The notes under the pieces were generated by a model. The model was not told where the DNA came from. It ran no database searches and worked only from the letters and a program-made list of their open reading frames with translations. Both the position numbers and the translations under genes were made by a program. From Candidatus Rokuibacteriota bacterium (GTDB lineage: Bacteria > Methylomirabilota > Methylomirabilia > Rokubacteriales > CSP1-6): DNA of 37,848 bases. The stretch covers positions 1 through 37,848 of the forward strand of contig QHSI01000138.1 in assembly GCA_003221515.1 (NCBI GenBank), read 5' to 3'. Positions 27,636 through 35,428 of the stretch are shown one piece after another. Position 1 is the stretch's first letter; every line of letters starts with the position of its first letter.

Positions 27636-29134
27636 CGGTTCGCGCTGGTCTTGCTCTGTACCTGGGCGATCAGCGCCTCGACCGCCGTCTCGGTCGTACC
27701 GGTGAACGCGCCCGGGTAGACGCCGATCCAGACGATGAGCACCACCACCGGCACCAGCACCGCCCACTCGCGCGGCGTGAGATCGGGAAGGGCGCGGTTC
27801 GCCTCGTGGGTGATCTCGCCGAAGATCACGCGCTGATACATCCAGAGCAGGTAGACCGCGGCGAAGATGATCCCGCTGGTCGCGACCGCGGCGAGCCAGA
27901 TGCTGCGCTGGAACGCGCCGACCAGGACCAGGAACTCGCCCACGAAGCCGTTGAGGCCGGGCAGCCCCAGCGACGACAGCACCACCACCAGGAAGAGCGC
28001 CGAGAAGCCCGGCACCACCCGCCACAGGCCGCCGAAGTCCGCGACGAGGCGCGAGTGGCGGCGCTCGTAGATCATCCCGACCATCAGGAAGAGAGCGCCC
28101 GTCGAGAGCCCGTGGTTCACCATCTGGATGAGGCCGCCCACCAGCCCCTGCTGGTTGAGCGTGAAGATGCCGAGCATCACGAAGCCGAGGTGGCTCACGC
28201 TCGAGTAGGCGACGAGCTTCTTCATGTCCGGCTGCACCGTCGACACCCACGCGCCGTAGACGATGCCGATCACCGCCAGCGCGAACACGACGGGCCCGAA
28301 GGAGAGGCTCGCGTCCGGGAAGAGCGGCAGGCAGAACCGCAAGAATCCGTAGGTCCCCATCTTGAGCAGCACGCCGGCCAGGATCACGCTGCCGGCGGTC
28401 GGCGCCTCGACGTGCGCGTCGGGCAGCCAGGTGTGGAAGGGGAACAGCGGCACCTTGATCGCGAACGCCAGCGCGAACGCGAGGAACATGAGGTTCTGGG
28501 CCAGGCCCGGCGCCATCACGAACTGGGTCAGCGTCGGCAGGTCGAACGTGTAGCGGCCGCTCGCGGCGCCGTACTGATAGTAGAGCGCCAGGATCGCGAC
28601 GAGCATCAGGACCGAGCCCACCATCGTGTACAGCACGAACTTCACCGCGGCGTAGATACGGTCGGGGCCGCCCCAGACGCCGATGATGAAGTACATGGGG
28701 ATCAGCATCGCCTCCCAGAACATATAGAAGAGGAAGAGGTCCAGACTCACGAAGACCCCGAGCATCCCCGTCTCGAGGATCAGCATCGTCGCCACGAACC
28801 CCTCGACGCGGTCCTCGATCCCGTCCCACGCCGACGCGAGGGCCAGCGGCGTGAGAAAGGTCGTCAGGAGCACCAGGAGCAGGCTGATGCCGTCGATGCC
28901 GATGTGGTAGGAGACGCCGAGCGTCGGCATCCACATCCGGTACTCCTCGAACTGGTAGCCGGGGTTGTCACGGTCGAAGCCGAAGTAGAGCGGCAGCGAC
29001 AGCGCGAACGTGACCAGCGAGACCGCCAGCGCGGCGACGCGGGCGACGCCCCTCCGCCGCCCGGGGATCAGGAGGAGGGCCAGCCCACCGGCGCCGGGCA
29101 GAAACGTCACCGCCGAGAGGAGCGCGCCGGGCAT
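27632..29134 (-). CDS. nuoM: NADH-quinone oxidoreductase subunit M
   Basis: Antiporter-like subunit of complex I. 500 residues, about 14 helices. Family motifs: FLFYMFWEAMLIPMYFIIGV with the pumping Glu, YTMVGSVLMLVAILALYYQY, KVPLFPFHTWLPDAHVEAPT, KKLVAYSSVSHLGFVMLGIF. ATG 29134 directly follows the nuoL TAA with no gap. The order nuoL-nuoM-nuoN is standard. Confidence 0.97.
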   Translation of the reverse strand: MPGALLSAVTFLPGAGGLALLLIPGRRRGVARVAALAVSLVTFALSLPLYFGFDRDNPGYQFEEYRMWMPTLGVSYHIGIDGISLLLVLLTTFLTPLALASAWDGIEDRVEGFVATMLILETGMLGVFVSLDLFLFYMFWEAMLIPMYFIIGVWGGPDRIYAAVKFVLYTMVGSVLMLVAILALYYQYGAASGRYTFDLPTLTQFVMAPGLAQNLMFLAFALAFAIKVPLFPFHTWLPDAHVEAPTAGSVILAGVLLKMGTYGFLRFCLPLFPDASLSFGPVVFALAVIGIVYGAWVSTVQPDMKKLVAYSSVSHLGFVMLGIFTLNQQGLVGGLIQMVNHGLSTGALFLMVGMIYERRHSRLVADFGGLWRVVPGFSALFLVVVLSSLGLPGLNGFVGEFLVLVGAFQRSIWLAAVATSGIIFAAVYLLWMYQRVIFGEITHEANRALPDLTPREWAVLVPVVVLIVWIGVYPGAFTGTTETAVEALIAQVQSKTSANR

Positions 29135-31009
29135 TTAGCGAGACAGCAGGAAGACGACGATGGCGACGGCGCCGCCGAGCATCGTGAGCGCGTAGTTGAC
29201 CGTGAAGCCGGTCTGGATGCGGCGCAGGCGCGTCGCGCCGGCGACGACGGCGCGGCCGAGCGCGTTGACGAGCCCGTCGATCAGCCGCAGGTCGAACACG
29301 CGGGCGAGGAACTCGGAGAGCGCCAGGAGCGGACGCACGATCAGCCGATCGTAGAGCGCGTCGACGTAGTACGCGTCGAGGAGCCAGCGGTGGAGCGCCG
29401 TCTTCGGCCGCCCGATCTCGTCGGCGCGCACCGGTGAGGCCATGTACCGGACCCAGGCGAGGGCGATGCCCGCCGCGAACACGGCGACCGTCATGACCAA
29501 CAGCATCAGCGCGACGAGGCCGCTGTGTCCGCTCTCGTGCACGGGGAACACCGGCGCCAGGAACCGCGCGAACCGCGTCCCCTGGTCCGACGGAATCCCG
29601 AAGAGCACGCCGGTGATCACCGTGAGCAGGGCCAGGACCGTGAGCGGGAGCGTCATCACGCGCGGCGACTCGTGGACGCGGTGGGCGGCTTCCTTGCTCA
29701 TCCGCGGCCCGCTGTAGAACGCCAGGAACAGCATGCGAGCCGTGTAGAACGTCGTGAGGAACGCGCCCAGCAGCAGCAGCGCCCACATCAGGCGATGGCC
29801 GCTCACGAACGCGGCCGCCAGGATCTCGTCCTTCGAGAAGAACCCGGCCAGGCCCGGGAGCCCGGCGAGGCCGAGCGCGCCGATCGTCGTCGTGATGGTG
29901 GTGGTCACCATCCTCGAAGAAAGCCCGCCCATCTTCCGCAAGTCTTGCTCGCCGCCGAGGCCGTGGATGACGCTGCCGGCGCCCAGGAACAACAGCGCCT
30001 TGAAGAAGGCGTGGGTCACCAGGTGGAAGATGCCGGCGGCGTACGCGCCCACGCCGACCGCGGCGAACATGTACCCGAGCTGGCTCACCGTCGAGTAGGC
30101 GAGCACGCGCTTGATGTCGGTCTGGACCAGGCCGATCGTGGCGGCGAAGAGGGCCGTGGCCACGCCGACCCACGCGACGACCTCGAGCGCGACGGGCGAC
30201 CGCTCGAAGATCGCGTGGCTCCGCGCCACCATGTACACGCCGGCGGTGACCATCGTCGCCGCGTGGATGAGCGCCGACACCGGCGTGGGTCCCTCCATCG
30301 CGTCCGGCAGCCACGTGTGCAGGGGCAGCTGGGCCGACTTGCCGCAGGCGCCCATGAACAGCAGCAGCGCGATCCCGGTCGCCGTCGCCGGCGGCAGCGC
30401 GGCGGCGGCCTTGAACACGCCGGCGTAGTCGAGGGTGCCCACGGCACTCCAGAGCCACATGATGCCGAGGCCGAAGCCGAAGTCGCCGACCCGGTTCACG
30501 ATGAACGCCTTCTTGCCGGCCTGCGCGGCCGCCGGGCGCGTGTACCAGAAGCCGATCAACAGATACGAGCAGAGACCGACCCCCTCCCAGAACACGTAGA
30601 GCAGGAGGAAGTTGCCAGCCAGCACCAGCATCGTCATCGAGAACACGAACAGGTTCAGGTAGGCGAAGTAGCGCGCGTAGCCCGGATCGTCGTGCATGTA
30701 GCCCGCCGAGTACAGGTGGATCAGCGCGCCGACGCCGGTGACGACCAGCAGCATGACGGCGGTGAGCGGATCGACGTACGCGGTCACCGACGTCTCGAAG
30801 TCGCCGGCCACGATCCAGCGGAACAGCGTCGTGGTCAGCGTCTCGCCCGAGGCGACGCGCGAGAACACCGCGCACGACGCGACGAACGAGCCGGCGAGCG
30901 CGGGCACCGCGATCCAGTGCGCGCGACGACCGATCACGTTACCGAAGAAGATATTGAGGACTGCGCCGGCGAGCGGAAGCGCGGGGATCAGCCAGACGCT
31001 GGTCGACAC
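29135..31009 (-). CDS. nuoL: NADH-quinone oxidoreductase subunit L
   Basis: Distal antiporter-like subunit of complex I, with the long lateral helix at its C-terminus. 624 residues from GTG 31009 (VSTSVWLIPALPLAGAVLN). Motifs: FWEGVGLCSYLLIGFWYTRP, AFIVNRVGDFGFGLGIMWLW, LPLHTWLPDAMEGPTPVSAL, KRVLAYSTVSQLGYMFAAVG. A near-consensus promoter ends 6 nt before the GTG, implying a leaderless transcript. nuoA-K are absent; upstream there is only an unrelated small membrane gene. Confidence 0.97.
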   Translation of the reverse strand: MSTSVWLIPALPLAGAVLNIFFGNVIGRRAHWIAVPALAGSFVASCAVFSRVASGETLTTTLFRWIVAGDFETSVTAYVDPLTAVMLLVVTGVGALIHLYSAGYMHDDPGYARYFAYLNLFVFSMTMLVLAGNFLLLYVFWEGVGLCSYLLIGFWYTRPAAAQAGKKAFIVNRVGDFGFGLGIMWLWSAVGTLDYAGVFKAAAALPPATATGIALLLFMGACGKSAQLPLHTWLPDAMEGPTPVSALIHAATMVTAGVYMVARSHAIFERSPVALEVVAWVGVATALFAATIGLVQTDIKRVLAYSTVSQLGYMFAAVGVGAYAAGIFHLVTHAFFKALLFLGAGSVIHGLGGEQDLRKMGGLSSRMVTTTITTTIGALGLAGLPGLAGFFSKDEILAAAFVSGHRLMWALLLLGAFLTTFYTARMLFLAFYSGPRMSKEAAHRVHESPRVMTLPLTVLALLTVITGVLFGIPSDQGTRFARFLAPVFPVHESGHSGLVALMLLVMTVAVFAAGIALAWVRYMASPVRADEIGRPKTALHRWLLDAYYVDALYDRLIVRPLLALSEFLARVFDLRLIDGLVNALGRAVVAGATRLRRIQTGFTVNYALTMLGGAVAIVVFLLSR

Positions 31010-31015
31010 CGGGTC

Positions 31016-31044
31016 ATGCTAGCGAGCAGCCACGGGGGTGTCAA
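31016..31044 (-). promoter_or_regulatory. nuoL promoter, probably giving leaderless mRNA
   Basis: TTGACA (31044-31039), exact 17-nt spacer, TAGCAT (31021-31016). Only 6 nt separate the -10 box from GTG 31009, which puts the expected transcription start on the start codon. There is no room for a Shine-Dalgarno sequence. Confidence 0.78.
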
Positions 31045-31061
31045 GCAACGCGGCCCGATCT

Positions 31062-31400
31062 TCACGCGCGCGGCGCGTACATGATCAGCGCGACACCCAC
31101 CAGGCAGACGAGACCGCCGATCAGGTCGAACCTATCGGGGGCTTCCCCGGCGAGCGCCCAACCCCACGCGAGCGAGAGAACGATGAAGACGCCCCCGTAC
31201 GCGGCGTAGACGCGGCCGAACGGCGCCGCCTGCAGCGTCGGCACGACACCGTAGGCGATCAGGATCGCCGCGCCGGCGACGCCGAGCAGCGCGCTCCGTC
31301 CCTCGCGCAGCCACAGCCACACCAGGTAGCCGCCGCCGATCTCGCAGAGCCCGGCGAGCAGGAACAGCGCGATCGACGCGACGAGCCGTTCGAAGGTCAT
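31062..31400 (-). CDS. YnfA/UPF0060-family small membrane protein
   Basis: 112 residues, four membrane helices. The pattern [53 protein letters not shown] (two adjacent segments) and [20 protein letters not shown] is characteristic of the YnfA family, an inner-membrane relative of small multidrug-resistance exporters with uncertain function. Divergent from the M23 peptidase with a 32-nt gap. Its stop lies 17 nt upstream of the nuoL -35, so read-through into nuoL is possible. Confidence 0.92.
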   Translation of the reverse strand: MTFERLVASIALFLLAGLCEIGGGYLVWLWLREGRSALLGVAGAAILIAYGVVPTLQAAPFGRVYAAYGGVFIVLSLAWGWALAGEAPDRFDLIGGLVCLVGVALIMYAPRA

Positions 31401-31416
31401 GGGAGCGCGGTCCGCG

Positions 31417-31426
31417 TGGTATTATC
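31417..31426. promoter_or_regulatory. Overlapping divergent -10 elements
   Basis: Plus strand: TGG then TATTAT (31417-31425), an extended -10 ending 7 nt before GTG 31433 of the M23 gene, so leaderless initiation is likely. Minus strand: GATAAT (31426-31421) is offset by one base and points at the YnfA-type gene, whose ATG is 20 nt further. No -35 box is clear on either strand. Confidence 0.5.
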
Positions 31427-31432
31427 CGCCTC

Positions 31433-32848
31433 GTGCCTCAGCGGTCCGGCCCGAAAATCTGGGCGCTCCTGTTCGTCGTGTTGCTCCTGGGCGTCGTCGG
31501 CTCCGTGTCCTACCTCGGCTGGCGCCAGTCGACGCCGGGCGTGCAGGCCGTCGCCACGCCGCCGCGCTTCCTCGGGCAGAAGACGGCGTTCACCGTCGTC
31601 GTCGAGGCGCGCGGGGGCAATGTCGCGCAGGTCGACGTCCGCGTCGTCCAGAACACCAAGTCGACGTCCGTGGTCAAGCAGGAGGGCGCACGCGGCGGAC
31701 GCCTGGAGCTTCCCGTGGCGGTGGACAGCGCCGCGCTCGGGCTCCGCGAGGGCGCCGCGACGGTCGAGGTGTGGGCGCGCGACGACTTCTGGCGGCCGCT
31801 CCGGCGCGACGATCGCGCGATCGCGGCCTATCCGGTCACCGTCGATCTCACGCCGCCGAAGATCGAGGTGCTCGCCGCGACTCACTACATCGCGCCGGGC
31901 GGGAGCGGCCTCGTCGCGTTCCGGGTGACCGGCGCCGCGCGCGCCGATGTCACCGCCGGCCCGCTCACGTTCCGCTCGTTCGCGTTCGGCCCCGCCGATC
32001 GCGGCGCGCGGGTCGCGCTGATCGCCCTGCCCTGGGACTTCGACCCGGCCGCGCCGCTGACGATCCGGGCGACGGACGAAGCGGGCAACGCCGCCGCGCG
32101 CGGGATCCCCGCCGAGCTGCTCCCGCGCAAGTTCCCGCGCGACACGATCGAGATCAGGGAGCCCTTCCTGCAGGCCAAGGTGCCCGAGCTCCTGCCGCAG
32201 CGGCCGCCGAACCAGTCGCTCGTCGACGGCTTCCTGGTCATCAACCGCGATCTGCGCCGTCAGGCCGAAGAGGCCAAGCGGCGGATCGGCGCCACCAGCG
32301 CCGACAAGCCGCTCTGGGAGGGGCCGTTCGTCCAGCCGCGCAACTCGAAGGTGTTCGCGAACTTCGCCGAGCTGCGCACGTACGTCTTCGGCGGCCACGA
32401 GATCGACCGCCAAGTGCACTTCGGATACGACCTCGCGTCGACTCGCCAGTCGGCCGTGCCGGCCGCGAACAAGGGCGTGGTGGCGTTCGTCGAGCCGCTG
32501 ACGATCTACGGCAACACCGTCGTGATCGACCACGGTCTGGGGCTCCAGACGCTCTACGCCCACCTGTCGAGCACCGCCGTGAAGGTCGGGGACGCGGTCG
32601 CGAAGGGCCAGGAGATCGGGCGCACCGGTTCGACGGGGCTCGCGATCGGCGATCATCTGCACTACGAGGTGCTGGTGAACGGCGTCTCGGTGACGCCGCT
32701 CGAGTGGTGGGACGCGAAGTGGATTCGCGATCGCATCGGCAAGCCGCTGAAGGAAGCGGGCCTGCCGGAGATCAGCGGGGCCGAGGCGCGCGACGAGGAT
32801 CCGGCCTCACGCCCCGCGCCGCGCGCCAGCCGCCGCCGCGGCCGTTAA
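31433..32848 (+). CDS. Membrane-anchored M23 (LytM-type) peptidase
   Basis: Predicted zinc endopeptidase of peptidoglycan, or a LytM-type activator. 471 residues from GTG 31433. One N-terminal membrane helix (about 9-28), then a long beta-rich extracytoplasmic region with Ig-like character (about 40-230), a linker, and the LytM domain: HFGYD (329-333), YAHLS with His377, and HLHYE (408-412). All four expected zinc and catalytic residues (H329, D333, H377, H410) are present, so it should be active rather than a degenerate scaffold. The tail after about 450 is basic and Pro/Arg-rich. Convergent with the PKS operon, with a 23-nt gap. Confidence 0.92.
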   Translation: MPQRSGPKIWALLFVVLLLGVVGSVSYLGWRQSTPGVQAVATPPRFLGQKTAFTVVVEARGGNVAQVDVRVVQNTKSTSVVKQEGARGGRLELPVAVDSAALGLREGAATVEVWARDDFWRPLRRDDRAIAAYPVTVDLTPPKIEVLAATHYIAPGGSGLVAFRVTGAARADVTAGPLTFRSFAFGPADRGARVALIALPWDFDPAAPLTIRATDEAGNAAARGIPAELLPRKFPRDTIEIREPFLQAKVPELLPQRPPNQSLVDGFLVINRDLRRQAEEAKRRIGATSADKPLWEGPFVQPRNSKVFANFAELRTYVFGGHEIDRQVHFGYDLASTRQSAVPAANKGVVAFVEPLTIYGNTVVIDHGLGLQTLYAHLSSTAVKVGDAVAKGQEIGRTGSTGLAIGDHLHYEVLVNGVSVTPLEWWDAKWIRDRIGKPLKEAGLPEISGAEARDEDPASRPAPRASRRRGR

Positions 32849-32871
32849 GCTCCGCGGGAACGCGCCGAATC

Positions 32872-33534
32872 TCAGAACGCGCCGAACTTCTCGTAGGCGG
32901 CCAGCGGCGTCATGCCGCGCCGGACCGCGGTGCGCACCTTGGTCTCGGTGCCGACCAGCTTCTCGCATCGTCCCAACACCTCGTGGGCGGCGCGGCGGGG
33001 GATGACGACGACGCCGTCGAGATCGCCCACCACGATGTCGCCGAGGCTCACCCGCACGCCGCCGATCGTCACCGGCTGGCCCCAGTCGGCCACTCGCCAG
33101 CGCGGGACCGAGTCCTGGGGCGTTCGGTAGCGCACGAAGGTCGGAAAGCCCTGGCGCACGATCGCCGCGGTGTCGCGGGTGGCGCCGTCGATCACCGCGC
33201 CCCGCACCCGGCGGGTACGGCACCAGGACGCGCTGAGCTCGCCGAAGTGCGCGGCGACGTTGTCGTGGGCGGCCACCACCAGCACCGAGTCCGCCGGCGC
33301 CGCCCCCAGCATCGCGAGGAAGCGCCGCAGCGTCTGATCGCGCTCGCGGGGATTGCCGCTGTGCGAGCGCCCGCGCACGGTGAACGCGTAGCCGGCGGTC
33401 CGCATGGAGTCGGCGAGCGGCTGGATCGTCGAGGGCAGCGTCTGGCGGCGGAGACCCATCTCGTCCATCACGTCGGTGATCGCAGCCGTGTAGATCTTCG
33501 CGAAGCGGCGCGGCAGGTTGTCGCTCGGACTCAT
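32872..33534 (-). CDS. RraA-like / HMG-aldolase-family protein
   Basis: 220 residues from ATG 33534 (MSPSDNLPRRFAKIYTAAI). The fold includes ITDVMDEMG, SVLVVAAHDNVAAHFGEL and GAVIDGATRD, whose Arg-Asp pair binds the divalent metal and pyruvate in 4-hydroxy-4-methyl-2-oxoglutarate aldolases, then GDIVVGDLDGVVVIP. Members are often misnamed demethylmenaquinone methyltransferase; known activities are retro-aldol cleavage, oxaloacetate decarboxylation and, in E. coli RraA, RNase E inhibition. It is 5 nt after the FAD oxidoreductase and last in the PKS operon, suggesting a step on a keto-acid or ring substrate, which is inference. Confidence 0.88.
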   Translation of the reverse strand: MSPSDNLPRRFAKIYTAAITDVMDEMGLRRQTLPSTIQPLADSMRTAGYAFTVRGRSHSGNPRERDQTLRRFLAMLGAAPADSVLVVAAHDNVAAHFGELSASWCRTRRVRGAVIDGATRDTAAIVRQGFPTFVRYRTPQDSVPRWRVADWGQPVTIGGVRVSLGDIVVGDLDGVVVIPRRAAHEVLGRCEKLVGTETKVRTAVRRGMTPLAAYEKFGAF

Positions 33535-33539
33535 CGGCG

Positions 33540-34736
33540 CTAGCGCCCGAGGATACCCTTGACGAGCGCGCGCGGGGGGACGAAATCGCCGATCACGCCG
33601 AGCAGCAGGTCGAGCACCCGCTGGCGCCGCACGAGGACCCGCGCCGCCAGGTTGGCGAGCACGCGATTCCCGACGACCACGCGGAGCGCGCGGGTCACGC
33701 GCTCCTTGTCCGCGAACGCCAGGCGCCGCGCGCGCTGGTAGCCCGCGAGCCCTTGCGCGGACACGTCGCCGTGGCGCAGCGCGTGCACGGCCGCGGTCAC
33801 CGCGAGCTCGGCGGACCGGAGACCGCTGAAGATACCCTCGCCGGTGAACGGATCGAAGAAGCCCGCGGCGTCGCCGACCAGGAGCACGCCGCCCGTGCGG
33901 GGCGGGTCCACGACGTACGCCAGCGGCCCCATCGCGCGCACCGGCGCGACTCGCCGCGCGCCGGCGACCCGCCGGGCCAGGTGGCGCAGCTGCTTCACGC
34001 GCGCGTCGAAGAACGCCTCGAGGCGCCCACTCCACGGCGCCGCGTGGGCCATCGGCACCACGACGCTGAGGTTGGCGCGCCCGGGGTCGATCGGATTGAG
34101 GATCGCGTAGTCGGGCGGGTCGACGAAGATCTCGCCGTAGCGTCCGAGGTCGGCCAGGTCCTCGACGTAGGTGACCAGCGCCATCCGCTGGAGCCGGTGG
34201 GCTCGCCGGAGCCCCAGGCGCTGGGCGACGACCGAGGCGCGACCGTCGGCGGCGATGGTGAGCGGTGCGCGAAGGGTCAGCCGGTGGTGATCGTCGTCGA
34301 TCGCCTCGACGCCCTCCACGCGACCGCCCGTGACGATCAGATCGGTAACGCGCATGTGCTCGGCGAAGTCGACGGGGAGCGCGCGCACGCGGTCGACCAG
34401 GATCGCGTCGAGCGCCTCCCGCGGGATCGCCATCGCCTGTTCCCGATACGGCCGCCAGGGGCCGATCCGACGATACTCGCCGACGAGCGCCGTGCCGTCG
34501 GGCGCGGTGATCCGCATTCCCGCCAGCGGGCGCGCGACGGCGTCGACGGCTTTGAGCGCGCCGAGACGATCGAGCAGCCGCGGCACCTCGGGGCTCAGGT
34601 ACTCGCCGCAGATCTTCGGCCGCGGGAACCGCGCGCGGTCGACGAGACGCACGGAGACGCCGTGCTCGGCCAGGAGGATCGCGGTGGCGGCACCGGCGGG
34701 CCCGGCGCCGACCACGATCACGTCGGCGGCGGTCAC
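33540..34736 (-). CDS. FAD-dependent oxidoreductase, geranylgeranyl-reductase/hydroxylase type
   Basis: 398 residues from GTG 34736; GTGA overlaps the methyltransferase stop. FAD-binding DVIVVGAGPAGAATAILLAE at the N-terminus, FPRPKICGEYLSP (the CGE box of geranylgeranyl reductases and related hydroxylases), and GVLLVGDAAGFFDPFTGEG, the second FAD motif. In the phenolic-lipid operon srsABC of Streptomyces griseus, the third enzyme is a flavoprotein hydroxylase acting on a methylated alkylresorcinol. The order PKS-methyltransferase-flavoprotein is the same here, so ring hydroxylation or alkyl-chain reduction is proposed. Confidence 0.88.
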   Translation of the reverse strand: MTAADVIVVGAGPAGAATAILLAEHGVSVRLVDRARFPRPKICGEYLSPEVPRLLDRLGALKAVDAVARPLAGMRITAPDGTALVGEYRRIGPWRPYREQAMAIPREALDAILVDRVRALPVDFAEHMRVTDLIVTGGRVEGVEAIDDDHHRLTLRAPLTIAADGRASVVAQRLGLRRAHRLQRMALVTYVEDLADLGRYGEIFVDPPDYAILNPIDPGRANLSVVVPMAHAAPWSGRLEAFFDARVKQLRHLARRVAGARRVAPVRAMGPLAYVVDPPRTGGVLLVGDAAGFFDPFTGEGIFSGLRSAELAVTAAVHALRHGDVSAQGLAGYQRARRLAFADKERVTRALRVVVGNRVLANLAARVLVRRQRVLDLLLGVIGDFVPPRALVKGILGR

Positions 34737-35428
34737 GAGAGGACCGCCAGCATCCGGCCCAGCGCCGGATACTCGTGGATCGTCAGCCGATGCGCGCCCG
34801 CGCGGGCGGCCAGCACCCGCAGCTCGTCGCTCGAGTACGAGCGCCGCACCGACAGCGGACCGTCGTGGCGCGAGATCGGATGGCAGCAGAAGAGCCGGGT
34901 CGCCAGCCACACCAGGCCGAGCGAGAGGCGACGGCGCAGGAGGTCGTTCACCACGACGGCGATCGCGGCGGCCGCGGTCATCTGCCGAAGACCCTGGACC
35001 GCCTGCTCGGGCTCGAGGTGATGGAGGGTGAGTCCGGTGGTGACGATGTCGGCGGCGCCGGCGCGCAACGGCAGCGCGGCCGCGTCCCCCTGCACGAGGA
35101 AGACTTCGGGATAGCCCGCGGCCACGGGCCGCGCGAGCGCCAGCACCGCCCCGTCGCGCTCGACGACCACGACTCGAATCGCCCGGCCGCTCCGCCGCGC
35201 CCACTCGGCCAGCCGCACCGCGAACGCCGCGGCGCCGCCGCCGACGTCGACGACGCGCAGCGTGCGCTCCCGCGCGACGCCCGCCGCCAGGCGACGGATC
35301 TCGCGCAGGCTCAACGCGTAGCCGCCGAACCACGTGTTGAGGCGGTCGACGTCGCCGAGCGTCGCCGCGAGGTCGGCGGCGCCGATGTCACCGTCCAGGA
35401 CCTCCAGCGCGCCTTCGGCCCGGCGCAT
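34733..35428 (-). CDS. Class I SAM-dependent methyltransferase
   Basis: 231 residues from ATG 35428, which shares one base with the PKS stop (TGATG). SAM motif I is VVDVGGGAAAFAVRLAE; acidic VVERD follows at the end of strand 2; GDAAALPLRAGAADIVTTGL is motif II. The late string CHPISRHDGPLSVRRSYSS resembles methyltransferases commonly found beside bacterial type III PKS genes. It probably O-methylates the PKS product, by analogy with SrsB, though the substrate cannot be read from the sequence. Confidence 0.88.
   Translation of the reverse strand: MRRAEGALEVLDGDIGAADLAATLGDVDRLNTWFGGYALSLREIRRLAAGVARERTLRVVDVGGGAAAFAVRLAEWARRSGRAIRVVVVERDGAVLALARPVAAGYPEVFLVQGDAAALPLRAGAADIVTTGLTLHHLEPEQAVQGLRQMTAAAAIAVVVNDLLRRRLSLGLVWLATRLFCCHPISRHDGPLSVRRSYSSDELRVLAARAGAHRLTIHEYPALGRMLAVLS

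Noticed and set aside
27636-28934. Upstream extension of nuoN to 918 codons
   Set aside because: The added part is nuoM read in the wrong frame. NuoN homology starts at 27635.
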